64,000 bases of DNA from Bacteroidales bacterium (GCA_003446015.1 DMBU01000193.1:1-64000); one strand, 5' to 3'. Shown: positions 26,706 to 36,971, numbered from the stretch's first letter. Numbers and translations: made by a program. Notes: generated by a model from the sequence alone, not told the origin.

Positions 26706-28340
26706 ATGAAAAAATCTATTTTAATTTTAAGTATAATGAGTTTTATGATTTCTTGCCAGCAAAAAGAAAAAGTTGATTTAATTGTAACAAATGCAAAAAT
26801 TTATACTGTTGATAAGGATTTTTCGATAGTAGAAAGTGTTGCAATTCATGAAGGTAAATTTGTACAGGCAGGTAAAACAGATGAAATCTTGACTAAATAT
26901 ACATCAGATCAAATCCTGAATTTAGAAAACAAGTTTGTTTTTCCCGGATTTATTGATGCGCATAGTCACTTTTTTGGTTATTGTATGACCTTGTTACAAG
27001 CTGATTTGCGAGGAACAAAATCTTTTGATGAAATCTTAGAAATAATTAAAAACCATGATGCCAAATATAACAATGATTGGGTTTTAGGTCGTAGTTGGGA
27101 TCAAAATGACTGGGAAACTAAAGAATTTCCAACCAAAGAAAAGCTGGATAAGTTATTCCCTGACAAGCCCGTTTATTTAACCCGTGTTGATGGTCATGCT
27201 GCTATAGTAAATTCTAAGGCACTTGAGTTAGCCCAAATAAATGAAAAAACAAATATTGATGGAGGTAAAATTATTATCAATAAGGGAGAACCTACAGGTG
27301 TGTTAATCGATAATGCCATGGAACTTGTTTCTGTGCTAATTCCTGATCCTGATAAGGAATCTACAATTAAAGCTCTTAAACAAGGTGAGCAAGATTGTTT
27401 TCAAGTAGGATTAACTTCTGTATGTGATGCAGGCCTGTTTAAAAATGAAGTGTTGTTAATTGATTCACTTCAAAACAATTCAGAAATGAAAATGCGTATT
27501 TACGCAATGCTTGAACCTAACGAGGAAAATATAAATCACTTTGTTAAAAATGGAATTTATAAAACAGATCATTTAAATGTGAGATCAATTAAACTTTATG
27601 CTGATGGAGCATTAGGTTCGAGAGGTGCAAGTTTAATTGAACCATATAATGACGATCATGGAAATACCGGACTTATAATTAAATCAAAAGATTTTTACCA
27701 TGAAATGTGCAAACTTGCTTATGAAAATAATTATCAGGTAAATACACATGCTATTGGCGATAACGCTAACAGACTAATGCTTGATATTTATGCAGAATAT
27801 TTAAAGGAACCAAACGATAAACGCTGGAGAATTGAACATTCACAAGTTATTCATCCTGATGATGTTGATAAATTTGGTAAGTTTAATATTATTCCTTCAA
27901 TACAGGCAACACATTGTACATCTGATATGTATTGGGCCGAGGAGAGGTTAGGAGAGGAACGAATAAAAAATGCATATATATATAAGGTATTATTAAATCA
28001 AAATGGATGGATCCCAAATGGAACTGATTTCCCAGTAGAAAAAATTGATCCAATATTAACTTTCTATGCTTCTGTTGCACGTAAAGATATTGAAGGATAT
28101 CCCAATGGAGGTTTTCAAATTGAAAATGCATTAACTCGCGAAGAAACATTAAAATCTATGACCATATGGGCAGCAAAAGCAGCTTTTGAAGAAAACGAAA
28201 AAGGAAGCATTGAAGCAGGAAAATTTGCAGACTTCATTGTAACAGATGAAAATATTATGGAAATTGATGAAAATGAGATTCCATATATTAAAATCTTAAA
28301 AACCTATAGTTCAGGAATGTTATTATGGGAATATAAATAA
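26706..28340 (+). CDS. YtcJ-like amidohydrolase, lipoprotein
   Basis: 544 residues. A lipoprotein signal (lipobox FMISC) is followed by an amidohydrolase-superfamily metal hydrolase of the YtcJ/exoenzyme-regulatory AepA type. Ligand motifs are DAHSHF (HxH), VNTHAIGD, RIEHSQ and NGTDFPVE, and KLYADGALGSRGA is the family's central block. The C-terminal beta domain (KGSIEAGKFADFIV) is typical of composite amidohydrolases. The substrate is an unknown amide or cyclic imide, and the lipid anchor places the enzyme outside the cytoplasm. No transporter is adjacent in the same operon. Confidence 0.9.
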   Translation: MKKSILILSIMSFMISCQQKEKVDLIVTNAKIYTVDKDFSIVESVAIHEGKFVQAGKTDEILTKYTSDQILNLENKFVFPGFIDAHSHFFGYCMTLLQADLRGTKSFDEILEIIKNHDAKYNNDWVLGRSWDQNDWETKEFPTKEKLDKLFPDKPVYLTRVDGHAAIVNSKALELAQINEKTNIDGGKIIINKGEPTGVLIDNAMELVSVLIPDPDKESTIKALKQGEQDCFQVGLTSVCDAGLFKNEVLLIDSLQNNSEMKMRIYAMLEPNEENINHFVKNGIYKTDHLNVRSIKLYADGALGSRGASLIEPYNDDHGNTGLIIKSKDFYHEMCKLAYENNYQVNTHAIGDNANRLMLDIYAEYLKEPNDKRWRIEHSQVIHPDDVDKFGKFNIIPSIQATHCTSDMYWAEERLGEERIKNAYIYKVLLNQNGWIPNGTDFPVEKIDPILTFYASVARKDIEGYPNGGFQIENALTREETLKSMTIWAAKAAFEENEKGSIEAGKFADFIVTDENIMEIDENEIPYIKILKTYSSGMLLWEYK

Positions 28341-28384
28341 AGGGATTAGCTTAGTATTATTATAACATTTTTATACTTTTGCAG

Positions 28385-28417
28385 CTCCGAATAAATTTCT
28401 ATTCGGAGTTTTAATTT
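28385..28417 (+). terminator. Strong hairpin plus T-run just upstream of prfC
   Basis: CTCCGAATA and TATTCGGAG form a perfect 9-bp stem with a 6-base loop, followed by TTTTAATTTT, ending 8 bases before the prfC start. It can terminate the amidohydrolase transcript, but a promoter-like TATACTTTGC (28373-28382) immediately before it would make it the 5' end of the prfC mRNA. Confidence 0.75.
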
Positions 28418-28424
28418 TGTGAAT

Positions 28425-30005
28425 ATGGGGTTTAATGAAGAAATATTGCGTAGAAGAACATTCGGAATTGTTAGTCATCCGGATGCAGGGAAAACAACAT
28501 TAACAGAAAAATTATTGTTGTTCGGTGGCGCAATACATGTGGCTGGAGCTGTAAAGAGTAATAAAATTAAAAAGACTGCTACATCAGATTTTATGGAAAT
28601 TGAACGTCAACGTGGTATTTCTGTGGCAACATCGGTTATGGGATTTGAATATCAGGGTCGTAAAATTAATATACTTGATACTCCCGGCCACCAGGATTTT
28701 GCCGAGGACACGTTTCGTACATTAACAGCTGTTGATAGTGTTATTATTGTTATCGATTCTGCAAAAGGAGTAGAACCACAAACCCTAAAATTAATGGAAG
28801 TTTGTCGCATGCGAAAAACTCCTGTTATGGTTTTTATAAACAAACTTGATCGTAGTGGTAAAGATCCCTTTGAATTATTAGATAATATTGAAAATGAATT
28901 AAAAATTCATGTTCGTCCTTTAAGCTGGCCTATAAGTAATGGTCCTACTTTTAAAGGTGTTTATAATATTTATGAAGAAAAACTTAATCTTTTTAGCGGA
29001 GAAGATAAACAAACCATAGCTGAATCTATTGAATTAAAAGATATTAGCTCTCCAGAGTTAGAAGATTATATTGGGAGTAAATTCGCAAAAACATTGCGCG
29101 ATGAATTGGAATTAATTACCGAAGTTTATCCAAAATTTGAAGTTGAAACCTATTTAAAAGGCGATTTAGCTCCTGTGTTTTTTGGAAGTGCACTCAATAA
29201 CTTCGGAGTTCAGGAACTTCTTAATTGTTTTGTTGATATTGCTCCATATCCAAGACCAGTGCATGCCGAAGAAAGAGATATTGATCCTTTTGAAAATAAA
29301 TTCTCGGGATTTGTATTTAAAATTCATGCCAATATGGATCCAAATCATCGTGATCGTATTGCTTTTGTTAAAATATGCTCAGGAACTTTTAAAAGAAACA
29401 CGAACTATTTGCATGTGCGTGCAGGGAAAAATTTAAAGTTTCCAACACCAACAGCTTTCATGGCTGAAAAAAAATCTATAATAGATGAAGCTTTTCCTGG
29501 CGATATCATTGGTATACATGATACAGGGAATTTTAAAATTGGAGACACTCTTTCGGAAGGTGAGCAAATTCATTTTAAAGGAATTCCAAGTTTTTCTCCA
29601 GAAATGTTCAGATACGTAGAAAATGCTGATCCGATGAAATATAAACAATTGGCGAAAGGTTTGGATCAGTTAATGGACGAGGGTGTTGCTCAGCTTTTTA
29701 CGAATAAATTTAATGGTCGAAAGATTATTGGTACTGTAGGTCAATTACAATTTGACGTTATTCAGTTTCGTTTAGAACATGAATATGGAGCAAAGTGCAA
29801 ATATGAATCAATTCAAATGCATAAAGCTTGTTGGATTAAAACAAAAGACAAAGAGCAATTAGAAGATTTCAGAAAAAGAAAATTCGCAAATATTGCTATT
29901 GATAAGCACGGACGTGAGGTATTTTTGGCTGACTCACCTTATTCATTGCAAATGGCACAAGAAAAATTCAATAAAATAGAATTTCATTTTACATCTGAAT
30001 TTTAA
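28425..30005 (+). CDS. prfC: Peptide chain release factor 3
   Basis: 526 residues from the ATG at 28425; a GTG two codons upstream is also in frame. The GTPase motifs are all present: HPDAGKTT (G1), QRGISVATS (switch I region), DTPGHQDF (G3) and NKLD (G4). The rest follows RF3: [23 protein letters not shown] in domain II and [13 protein letters not shown] in domain III. RF3 is a translational GTPase that recycles RF1/RF2 from the ribosome after peptide release. The length matches the usual 525-530. The start region is overlapped by a leader hairpin. Confidence 0.97.
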   Translation: MGFNEEILRRRTFGIVSHPDAGKTTLTEKLLLFGGAIHVAGAVKSNKIKKTATSDFMEIERQRGISVATSVMGFEYQGRKINILDTPGHQDFAEDTFRTLTAVDSVIIVIDSAKGVEPQTLKLMEVCRMRKTPVMVFINKLDRSGKDPFELLDNIENELKIHVRPLSWPISNGPTFKGVYNIYEEKLNLFSGEDKQTIAESIELKDISSPELEDYIGSKFAKTLRDELELITEVYPKFEVETYLKGDLAPVFFGSALNNFGVQELLNCFVDIAPYPRPVHAEERDIDPFENKFSGFVFKIHANMDPNHRDRIAFVKICSGTFKRNTNYLHVRAGKNLKFPTPTAFMAEKKSIIDEAFPGDIIGIHDTGNFKIGDTLSEGEQIHFKGIPSFSPEMFRYVENADPMKYKQLAKGLDQLMDEGVAQLFTNKFNGRKIIGTVGQLQFDVIQFRLEHEYGAKCKYESIQMHKACWIKTKDKEQLEDFRKRKFANIAIDKHGREVFLADSPYSLQMAQEKFNKIEFHFTSEF

Positions 30006-30067
30006 TTTGCATTAAACCATTTTAAGATATTTAAGTCTGTTTTGTTGGGAATCTAAATTGATTAATC

Positions 30068-32515
30068 GTGAGAAAATATCTTTACTTATTATTTATTATT
30101 TTTATTAGTATTCAGTCTACAGCCAAGTCAATAAATAACAAAAAACGTACATTAGAAATATCTAAAGTCTCAGAATCTCCTAAAATTGATGGTAATTTAA
30201 GCGATCAATGCTGGTCAAATGCAGCTTTAGCAAAAGACTTTTTTCAGTATGAACCTTATAATGGAAAAGCACCTTCTTTGCCAACAGAGGTTCGTGTAGT
30301 TTATGATGATCATGCTATTTATTTTGCTGCTAAATTAATAGATAATAACCCTGATAGTATTCTTCGTGAATTATCAAATCGTGATTCTTTTGATGGAGCC
30401 AATGCCGATTTATTTGCTGTGGTAATTAATACGTTTAACGACGGAATTAATGCAGTCAATTTTTTAGTTTCAGCTTCAGGAGTTCAGTCTGATGAAAAAA
30501 TTACCGGTGATGATGGTGATTCAAATTGGGATGCTGTTTGGGAAAGTGCAGTTAAAATAACTAATGAAGGATGGAATGTCGAAATAAAAATCCCTTATAG
30601 TGCGTTGCGTTTTCCAAATAAAGAAAATCAAACCTGGGGGATTCATTTTTGGAGGAACATTAGAAGATACCGTGAATGGAGTTCATGGAACTATATAGAC
30701 ATCAATATAAATGGCCTTGTTAACCAAATGGGAGAATTAACAGGAGTAAATGGAATTGAGCCTCCCTTGCGTTTATCAGTTACTCCATATGTTTCTGCAT
30801 ATTTGCAAAACGATGCCGACGATAATTCATGGGGAAATGATTTTAATGCCGGAATGGATTTAAAATGGGGTATTAACCAAAGTTTTACGCTGGATATGAT
30901 ATTAATCCCGGATTTCGGACAGGTGCAATCCGACGATGAAGTGTTAAATCTTTCTCCATATGAAATAATGTATTCCGAAAAAAGACCATTTTTTACAGAA
31001 GGCACAGAATTGTTTAATAAAGGGGATATTTTTTATTCAAGAAGGATAGGTGCAAAACCTAAAGCTCATGATGATGTTGAAGATTTATTAAATGAAAATG
31101 AGGAAATTAAAGAAAATCCTTTGGAATCCAACTTAATAAATGCAACCAAAATATCAGGAAGAACCGACGGTGGACTGGGAGTGGGCTTTTTCAACGCAAT
31201 GACAAGTGCTTCGGAGGCTGTTATACAAGATACAATTACCGGAGAAAAAAGAAAATATAAAACACAAGGCTTTGTTAACTATAACATGCTTGTGTTAGAT
31301 CAAACCTTAAAAAATAATTCATACCTTAGTTTTGTAAATACAAATGTACTCCATGCAGAAGAGAATTTTACTGCCAATGTTACGGCTACCGAATTTAAAT
31401 TAATGAATAAGGAAAATTCTTATCAAATAGTTGGACGGGGAGGCATTAGTCAAAAATATACCGATTCAACTGAACTTGGACATACGTATCTTATTGAATT
31501 TTCAAAGACAAAAGGAAATTTCCTGTTTGAATTATTGCATAACACCGAGTCGGATACCTATGATCCTAATGATATGGGTTATTTACAGCAAAATAATGAA
31601 TCTACCTGGTATGCCGAATTAAATTATAACATTAATGAACCATTCTGGAAAGTTCTAAACTGGAAAAATGAAATCAATTTTGTATATCAAAATCTTTATG
31701 CTCCCAGAAAATTCTCGCAGTTCGAAATTAACCTTTCATCTCGCACAACATTTGCTAAAAAATATTTGCATGTCGGAACATTTTTTCAATTTAATCCCAT
31801 AGAAAATCAGGATTATTTTGAACCTCGTGTAGAAGGATGGAAATTTACAAGACCCAGATCGGGAGTTAATGAAACATGGATTTCAACTGACTATAGAAAA
31901 GCACTTGCAATTGACGTCCGGGTGGGAGGATGGAAAGCATTTGATTACAACAGATATGGATATTGGCTGGATATAGGTCCACGTATTAGATTCAATGATA
32001 AATGGTTATTTACTTATAATTTTAATATAGGAAGCGATTTTAATACCTATGGCTATGTTGAAGATTATGAAGATGCAAGCAACAACACTGTAATCAATTT
32101 TGGTGAACGTGATGTTGAAACTATTATAAATACTATAAATACAAGTTATATTTTCAACAGTAAAATGTCGCTAAGCTTTAGGGCACGTCATTATTGGAGC
32201 AGAGTTGAATACACCGATTTTAACGAACTGCAAAACGATGGAAATTTAAGTCCTTCTATAGGATATGATACATACGGCGAAGACGAAAATTACAACTACA
32301 ATGCATTTACCATCGACATGAAATACTTATGGAGGTTTGCTCCGGGCAGTGAATTATCATTAGTTTGGAAAAATGCAATTTATACCGATGAGACAAAAAT
32401 TATAAATAACTTTTTCGATAATTTAAATACTACATTTGAATCATCGCAAATTAATAGCATCTCACTTAAAATATTATATTATTTAGATTATCAGTACTTG
32501 AAACGGGATAAATAA
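30068..32515 (+). CDS. DUF5916 outer-membrane protein with CBM9-like domain
   Basis: 815 residues, starting at a GTG with a signal peptide (MRKYLYLLFIIFISIQSTAK). Residues about 35-230 are the CBM9-like sugar-binding fold typical of these proteins (SPKIDGNLSDQCWSNA, WGIHFWRNIRRYREWSSW). From about 235 to the end the DUF5916 region predicts a beta-barrel, with SPYEIMYSEKRPFFTEGTELF as a strongly conserved block and a C-terminal YYLDYQYLKRDK. The family is widespread in Bacteroidota and thought to lie in the outer membrane, function unknown. It is a single gene followed by a terminator. Confidence 0.88.
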   Translation: MRKYLYLLFIIFISIQSTAKSINNKKRTLEISKVSESPKIDGNLSDQCWSNAALAKDFFQYEPYNGKAPSLPTEVRVVYDDHAIYFAAKLIDNNPDSILRELSNRDSFDGANADLFAVVINTFNDGINAVNFLVSASGVQSDEKITGDDGDSNWDAVWESAVKITNEGWNVEIKIPYSALRFPNKENQTWGIHFWRNIRRYREWSSWNYIDININGLVNQMGELTGVNGIEPPLRLSVTPYVSAYLQNDADDNSWGNDFNAGMDLKWGINQSFTLDMILIPDFGQVQSDDEVLNLSPYEIMYSEKRPFFTEGTELFNKGDIFYSRRIGAKPKAHDDVEDLLNENEEIKENPLESNLINATKISGRTDGGLGVGFFNAMTSASEAVIQDTITGEKRKYKTQGFVNYNMLVLDQTLKNNSYLSFVNTNVLHAEENFTANVTATEFKLMNKENSYQIVGRGGISQKYTDSTELGHTYLIEFSKTKGNFLFELLHNTESDTYDPNDMGYLQQNNESTWYAELNYNINEPFWKVLNWKNEINFVYQNLYAPRKFSQFEINLSSRTTFAKKYLHVGTFFQFNPIENQDYFEPRVEGWKFTRPRSGVNETWISTDYRKALAIDVRVGGWKAFDYNRYGYWLDIGPRIRFNDKWLFTYNFNIGSDFNTYGYVEDYEDASNNTVINFGERDVETIINTINTSYIFNSKMSLSFRARHYWSRVEYTDFNELQNDGNLSPSIGYDTYGEDENYNYNAFTIDMKYLWRFAPGSELSLVWKNAIYTDETKIINNFFDNLNTTFESSQINSISLKILYYLDYQYLKRDK

Positions 32516-32524
32516 TGTTTATCA

Positions 32525-32554
32525 TAGAGCTCAATGTCTTCATGCTCTATTTTT
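32525..32554 (+). terminator. Terminator after the DUF5916 gene
   Basis: TAGAGC and GCTCTA form a 6-bp stem with a 13-base loop, followed by TTTTT, 10 bases after the stop codon. Confidence 0.7.
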
Positions 32555-32720
32555 AAAACAAGTAAAAAACTGGTATTACCACGAAAACAAAATGCATTCA
32601 AATTTGTATACATATTATGGAATCCATTTAATATGGTGTGATTAGAGAGCATAATGTAAATCGAAATATTAAATGTACTGGTTTGTGCGATCAAATATAA
32701 TTCAATTTAAAATATACAAT

Positions 32721-32789
32721 AACAGATTAAAACAGAACCTTAAATTAAAGGTTCAATTTTCATTGATTTATGTAATCATCTAATCTGTT
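32721..32789 (+). ncRNA. Candidate three-way-junction RNA in the spacer before the RicT-like gene
   Basis: An outer stem of 9 perfect pairs (AACAGATTA at 32721-32729 with TAATCTGTT at 32781-32789) encloses two perfect hairpins: GAACCTT/AAGGTTC (32735-32754) and TGATT/AATCA (32764-32778). No ORF crosses it and it lies between a terminator and the next gene, in a 355-bp spacer. Nothing else in the spacer is recognisable apart from a CCACAA/TTGTGG dyad at 32820-32845. Transcription is not proven; AT-rich sequence can form short stems by chance. Confidence 0.35.
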
Positions 32790-32870
32790 TAATATTAGCG
32801 GGTTCTAACAATTTAACAACCACAAGTTGATTTTAGCATTTGTGGAAATATAAATTTAAAAGTTAAAGTT

Positions 32871-33884
32871 ATGGGCTGCGAAAGTTGTGATTTTAAAAAT
32901 AGAATTAAAGAAGAGTTTAATGCAATCAAAGTAACTGAAAAATATTTAAATTCTTGTACTAAATTAAATTCTTATAGTTGGTTAGACGAACTTCCCGACA
33001 CATCTGAGAAATCAAATCTTGTTGAAGTGCGATTCAAAAACACAAGAAAAGAGTTTTTCGAAAATTCAAACAAGTTAAGGTTAACAAGAGGCGATATTAT
33101 AGCAGTTGAAGCTATGAAGGGCCATGATGTTGGAATTGTTACTTTGCTGGGTAGTATGGCATTATTGCAGTTTAAGAGAAAAACAGCCGATCTGCAAAAT
33201 TACATGATACGTAGGATCTATCGAAAAGCAACACCAGATGATGTAGAAAAGTGGAAAAGAGGCAAAGAACAGGAAAATTCAACTATGATAAAAGCACGGG
33301 AAATTGCTAATAATCTTAAGTTGGACATGAAAATTAGTGATGTTGAATATCAAGGCGATAATACTAGAGCCATATTCTATTATATTGCCGAAGGCCGAAT
33401 CGACTATAGAGAGTTGATAAAAGTTTTTGCTAAGGAGTTTAACATTCAAATTGAAATGAAACAGATTGGGGCAAGGCAGGAGGCTGGACTTATAGGAGGA
33501 TTAGGCTCATGCGGTAGAGAGTTATGTTGTTCAACCTGGAAAACCAATCTGAATTCAGTTCCTATAGATGTTTCCAGAATACAGGATTTATCACCGAAAG
33601 CACAATTCCTTACAGGGAAATGCGGAAGACTTAAATGTTGTTTAATGTACGAGTTGGATGATTATTTAGAAGCATGGGAAGATTTTCCTGAACATCTTCT
33701 TCAACTTGAAACTGAAAAAGGAATTGCATACAAGCAAAAACTTGATGTGCTAAATAAAAAGGTCTGGTATTCTTACAAAAATGATTACACATCAGAACTT
33801 ATTCCTGTAACAACAATAAGGATCAGAGAAATCATTATGATGAACAAAAAAGGTCAAAAACCAAAAGATTTAGATCAATCATAA
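32871..33884 (+). CDS. PSP1-domain protein, RicT/YaaT-like
   Basis: 337 residues. The central PSP1 domain holds LRLTRGDIIAVEAMKGHDVGIV and the C-terminal part carries a cysteine-rich signature: GLGSCGRELCCSTW followed by TGKCGRLKCCLMYE. In Bacillus subtilis the RicT homologue works with RicA and RicF in an iron-sulfur complex that promotes RNA maturation by RNase Y. The N-terminus here adds further cysteines (GCESCDF). In Bacteroidota the partner set is less clear. The gene stands alone and converges on lipA, with a terminator between. Confidence 0.88.
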   Translation: MGCESCDFKNRIKEEFNAIKVTEKYLNSCTKLNSYSWLDELPDTSEKSNLVEVRFKNTRKEFFENSNKLRLTRGDIIAVEAMKGHDVGIVTLLGSMALLQFKRKTADLQNYMIRRIYRKATPDDVEKWKRGKEQENSTMIKAREIANNLKLDMKISDVEYQGDNTRAIFYYIAEGRIDYRELIKVFAKEFNIQIEMKQIGARQEAGLIGGLGSCGRELCCSTWKTNLNSVPIDVSRIQDLSPKAQFLTGKCGRLKCCLMYELDDYLEAWEDFPEHLLQLETEKGIAYKQKLDVLNKKVWYSYKNDYTSELIPVTTIRIREIIMMNKKGQKPKDLDQS

Positions 33885-33920
33885 AAAATTGAGCACTATC
33901 TCATAAACTGTATAAATAAA

Positions 33921-33948
33921 AATATCGGTAGTTGCAACCACCGATATT
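33921..33948. terminator. Long hairpin between the RicT-like gene and lipA
   Basis: AATATCGGT and ACCGATATT form a 9-bp stem around a 10-base loop which itself contains GTTGCAAC. It lies midway between convergent genes and is probably a bidirectional terminator, though the T tail is short. Confidence 0.7.
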
Positions 33949-34000
33949 GTTTAGTATTTGATTTTATAAACAAAAAAATAAAAATCAAAGCAGGTGTAAT

Positions 34001-34873
34001 TTATCTTAAGTTTAAAATGTCTACATGTTTTTCTGCATGGTAAGACGACCTGATAAGGGGACCGCTTTCAACATACTTGAATCCTTTCGAAATGCCTAGT
34101 TCTTTATACGCTTTGAAAACTTCAGGTTTTACATACTCTACCAATTTGGTATGTCGCTCCGAAGGTGGCAGATACTGCCCTATGGTCAATACCTTTACAC
34201 CAACCTGTAATAAATCATCCATAGTTTTGGAAACTTCATCAAATTTTTCACCTAAACCAAGCATAAACCCGCTTTTAGCTACTTGCCCCGATTGAGCTAT
34301 ATATTCCAGAACTTTTAAACTTTTCTCATATGTAGCTAAACTCCTTATATTAGGACTGATTCTTTCAACGGTTTCAATATTGTGAGAGATAACTTCTGGT
34401 TTTTCGTAGATTATCAGATCTAACAAATCATGATTATTACTAAAATCCGGAATTAAGGTTTCCATGCTTATGCCTGGGTTCATTTCTCTCACTGTTCTGA
34501 TGGTATAAGCCCAGAATTTGGCTCCTTGATCTTCCAGATCATCCCTGGCAACTGAAGTTATAACACAATGTTTAAGTTTCAACGTTTTAATAGATTCAGC
34601 TAAGCGTAAAGCTTCACCCCAATCAACGGGATCGGGCATAAGCGATTTAACATAACAAAAACGACAATTTCTTGTACATTTTTCTCCGAGAATCATAAAT
34701 GTAGCTGTACCGGCATTCCAACATTCCGCTTTATTGGGACAGTTACCACTGCTACAGATGGTATTTAAATCATGTTCTTCGATTAAATTCTTTATTCTAG
34801 AATATTCCCCACCTTTTGGAAGTGGGACCTTCATCCAATGTGGTAATCGGGTTTTATCTGTTTTTATGCTCAT
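34001..34873 (-). CDS. lipA: Lipoyl synthase
   Basis: 290 residues. Both iron-sulfur clusters can be assigned: the auxiliary cluster by Cys40, Cys45 and Cys51 (CSSGNCPNKAEC) with a C-terminal RSSY serine, and the radical-SAM cluster by Cys66, Cys70 and Cys73 (CTRNCRFC). The enzyme inserts two sulfur atoms into octanoyl groups on lipoyl domains of 2-oxoacid dehydrogenases and the glycine cleavage system. The length is normal. No lipB neighbour is present. It is divergent from the FNR-like gene. Confidence 0.97.
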   Translation of the reverse strand: MSIKTDKTRLPHWMKVPLPKGGEYSRIKNLIEEHDLNTICSSGNCPNKAECWNAGTATFMILGEKCTRNCRFCYVKSLMPDPVDWGEALRLAESIKTLKLKHCVITSVARDDLEDQGAKFWAYTIRTVREMNPGISMETLIPDFSNNHDLLDLIIYEKPEVISHNIETVERISPNIRSLATYEKSLKVLEYIAQSGQVAKSGFMLGLGEKFDEVSKTMDDLLQVGVKVLTIGQYLPPSERHTKLVEYVKPEVFKAYKELGISKGFKYVESGPLIRSSYHAEKHVDILNLR

Positions 34874-34964
34874 ATTCTTAAGACTTATATATTATAATTA
34901 ATGAACAATCCAATTTTCGCATTGTTTAAAATATTCAGATAAAAAAGAACTTAATTGATTTATA

Positions 34965-35648
34965 ATGAATAAAAATAGTTCTATGCCAACCGTTAAATCT
35001 TCTAAAAATATGGTTGCGATTAAACAAATTCGTTTTTTAACCGATCATACTTTTGTTTTAAGACTTGACAGGACAGATTTTAATTTTAAACCCGGACAAC
35101 ATCTAACATTAGGTGTTAATAATTCCTTGCAACACAGGGAGTATTCAATTTATAGTGGCGATAAAGATGATTACCTTGAAATACTGGTCAGGGAAATACT
35201 GGAAGGTGATATTTCTGTTCAGTTAAAGAATGTTCAAGTCGGGCAACCTGTTGAGATAAATGGTCCCTTTGGTATTCTAAGAATTAACGAAGAAGATTTA
35301 CCTGACAAGAAGTTTATATTAATTGCTACTGGTACTGGTATTGCTCCATTTCATAGCTTTGTCAGATCATATAAAAATATGGATTATACAATTATTCATG
35401 GTGTTAAATACTCCAACGAGGCTTATGAAAAATCAGAATACGATTTTCATCGATATGTTCTATGTACTTCAAGAGAAAAAAAAGAAGGTTTTCAGGGCAG
35501 AGTAACAGATTATTTAAGAAAAATCCCCGTTACTCCTGATATGCGGTTTTATATCTGTGGAAACAGTAAAATGATTTATGAGGTTTATAGTATTCTTAGG
35601 AATAAGGGAGTACAAACGAATGATATATTTTCAGAAGTTTATTTTTAG
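34965..35648 (+). CDS. Ferredoxin-NADP reductase-like flavoprotein
   Basis: 227 residues. The FAD-binding barrel shows the REYSIYSG motif (RxYS) and PGQHLTLGV; the NAD(P)-binding half starts at FILIATGTGIAPFHSF and ends with RFYICGNSKMIYEV and a terminal SEVYF, where an aromatic end residue stacks on FAD in FNR proteins. No fused ferredoxin is present. It transfers electrons between NAD(P)H and a small carrier; the partner is not encoded nearby. It lies 36 bases upstream of mtaB and may be co-transcribed, perhaps supplying electrons to radical-SAM enzymes such as MtaB or LipA (inference). Confidence 0.85.
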   Translation: MNKNSSMPTVKSSKNMVAIKQIRFLTDHTFVLRLDRTDFNFKPGQHLTLGVNNSLQHREYSIYSGDKDDYLEILVREILEGDISVQLKNVQVGQPVEINGPFGILRINEEDLPDKKFILIATGTGIAPFHSFVRSYKNMDYTIIHGVKYSNEAYEKSEYDFHRYVLCTSREKKEGFQGRVTDYLRKIPVTPDMRFYICGNSKMIYEVYSILRNKGVQTNDIFSEVYF

Positions 35649-35684
35649 TTTAATTATTTTTAAAATAACAAAGCTGAATAATTA

Positions 35685-36971
35685 ATGAAATACAAAATAG
35701 CATTTAAAACTTTAGGATGCAGGTTAAATCAGTATGAAACAGAAGCTTTGGCATCGCAGTTTCATCGTGAGGGTTACAAGGTAGTAGAATTTAACGATAA
35801 GGCAGATGTTTATGTTGTAAATACATGTACTGTAACAAATCAAAGCGACAAAAAATCCAGAAAAATTATACAAAGTGCATCAACTGGAAATAACAATTCA
35901 GTATTAGTGGTTACAGGTTGCATGACTAATAATCATGAAAGTGAACTGAATAATAATAACCAAATTACTTATCTGGTTAAAAACGAACACAAAAATTCGA
36001 TTTATTCTATTGTTAATGCTCATTTTCAAGGAGAAATATTCTCACAGGAAGTGCTAAACCAAAATTTATTTAATTACCAGCCTACTGAACAAATTTTTCA
36101 TACGAGGAGTATGATAAAAATTCAGGATGGTTGTGATAATATGTGTAGTTTTTGCATAATTCCAATGGTTAGGGGGAGAGCAGTTAGTCGACCTGTGAAT
36201 GATGTTTTAGAGAATATTAGCAGAAATATAAAAAAAGGTTATAAGGAAATAACCCTAACGGGTGTTAATATAAGTCGATATATGTATGGTAATATTGATT
36301 TTACAGAATTGGTTGAAAAAATATTAAAATTACCAGGCGATTTTAGAGTTAGATTCTCATCTATGGAACCAGACGGATTAGATGACCGATTTATTGATTT
36401 ATTTCAGAATCCTAAATTGTGCCATCATTTGCATTTGTGTTTACAAAACGGTTCAGATAAGGTTCTACTGCGAATGAGAAGAATGTATACAACAGATTCA
36501 TATTACGAGCTTATTAATAAAATAAAATCAAAATATCCTGATTTTAATTTTACTACAGACATTATGGTTGGGTTTCCTGGAGAAACTGATGAAGATTTTA
36601 ATCAAACATGTGATATGGTAAAAAAAATTGGGTTTTCTCATATACATACTTTTAAGTACTCGGTGCGAAATAATACACGGGCTGCGCGAATGGCAGACCA
36701 AATCTCGGAAAAAGTAAAAGATGAGAGGAGCAAGATAATACGTAAAATTTCTGATTCAAATAAACAAAATTATTATAAATCTTTCATTGGAAAAAGCCAG
36801 ATTGTTATTCCTGAAAAAACTAATAAGAATGGTTTTACTAAAGGATACGGAGAAAATTACATTCCTGTAAAAATTAAATCCGGGAGTTGTTTAACAAACG
36901 AATATCAGTCTGTAAAAATTATCGGAATAGATAGTAATGAACGTGTATTATTAGGGGAAATCTGTAACTGA
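35685..36971 (+). CDS. mtaB: tRNA t6A37 methylthiotransferase MtaB
   Basis: 428 residues. The N-terminal UPF0004 domain holds three cluster cysteines (KTLGCRLNQYETE, NTCTVTNQSDKKSRK and VTGCM), the radical-SAM domain has DGCDNMCSFCIIP with CX3CX2C, and the C-terminus is a TRAM-like domain. KTLGCRLNQYE with NQSDKKSRK marks the MtaB branch rather than MiaB or RimO. The enzyme converts N6-threonylcarbamoyladenosine at position 37 of ANN-decoding tRNAs to its 2-methylthio form. Confidence 0.93.
   Translation: MKYKIAFKTLGCRLNQYETEALASQFHREGYKVVEFNDKADVYVVNTCTVTNQSDKKSRKIIQSASTGNNNSVLVVTGCMTNNHESELNNNNQITYLVKNEHKNSIYSIVNAHFQGEIFSQEVLNQNLFNYQPTEQIFHTRSMIKIQDGCDNMCSFCIIPMVRGRAVSRPVNDVLENISRNIKKGYKEITLTGVNISRYMYGNIDFTELVEKILKLPGDFRVRFSSMEPDGLDDRFIDLFQNPKLCHHLHLCLQNGSDKVLLRMRRMYTTDSYYELINKIKSKYPDFNFTTDIMVGFPGETDEDFNQTCDMVKKIGFSHIHTFKYSVRNNTRAARMADQISEKVKDERSKIIRKISDSNKQNYYKSFIGKSQIVIPEKTNKNGFTKGYGENYIPVKIKSGSCLTNEYQSVKIIGIDSNERVLLGEICN

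Noticed and set aside
32491..32694. 67-residue reading frame antisense to the end of the DUF5916 gene
   Set aside because: It crosses the terminator and the gene end, has no recognisable domain and is what AT-rich spacer gives by chance.
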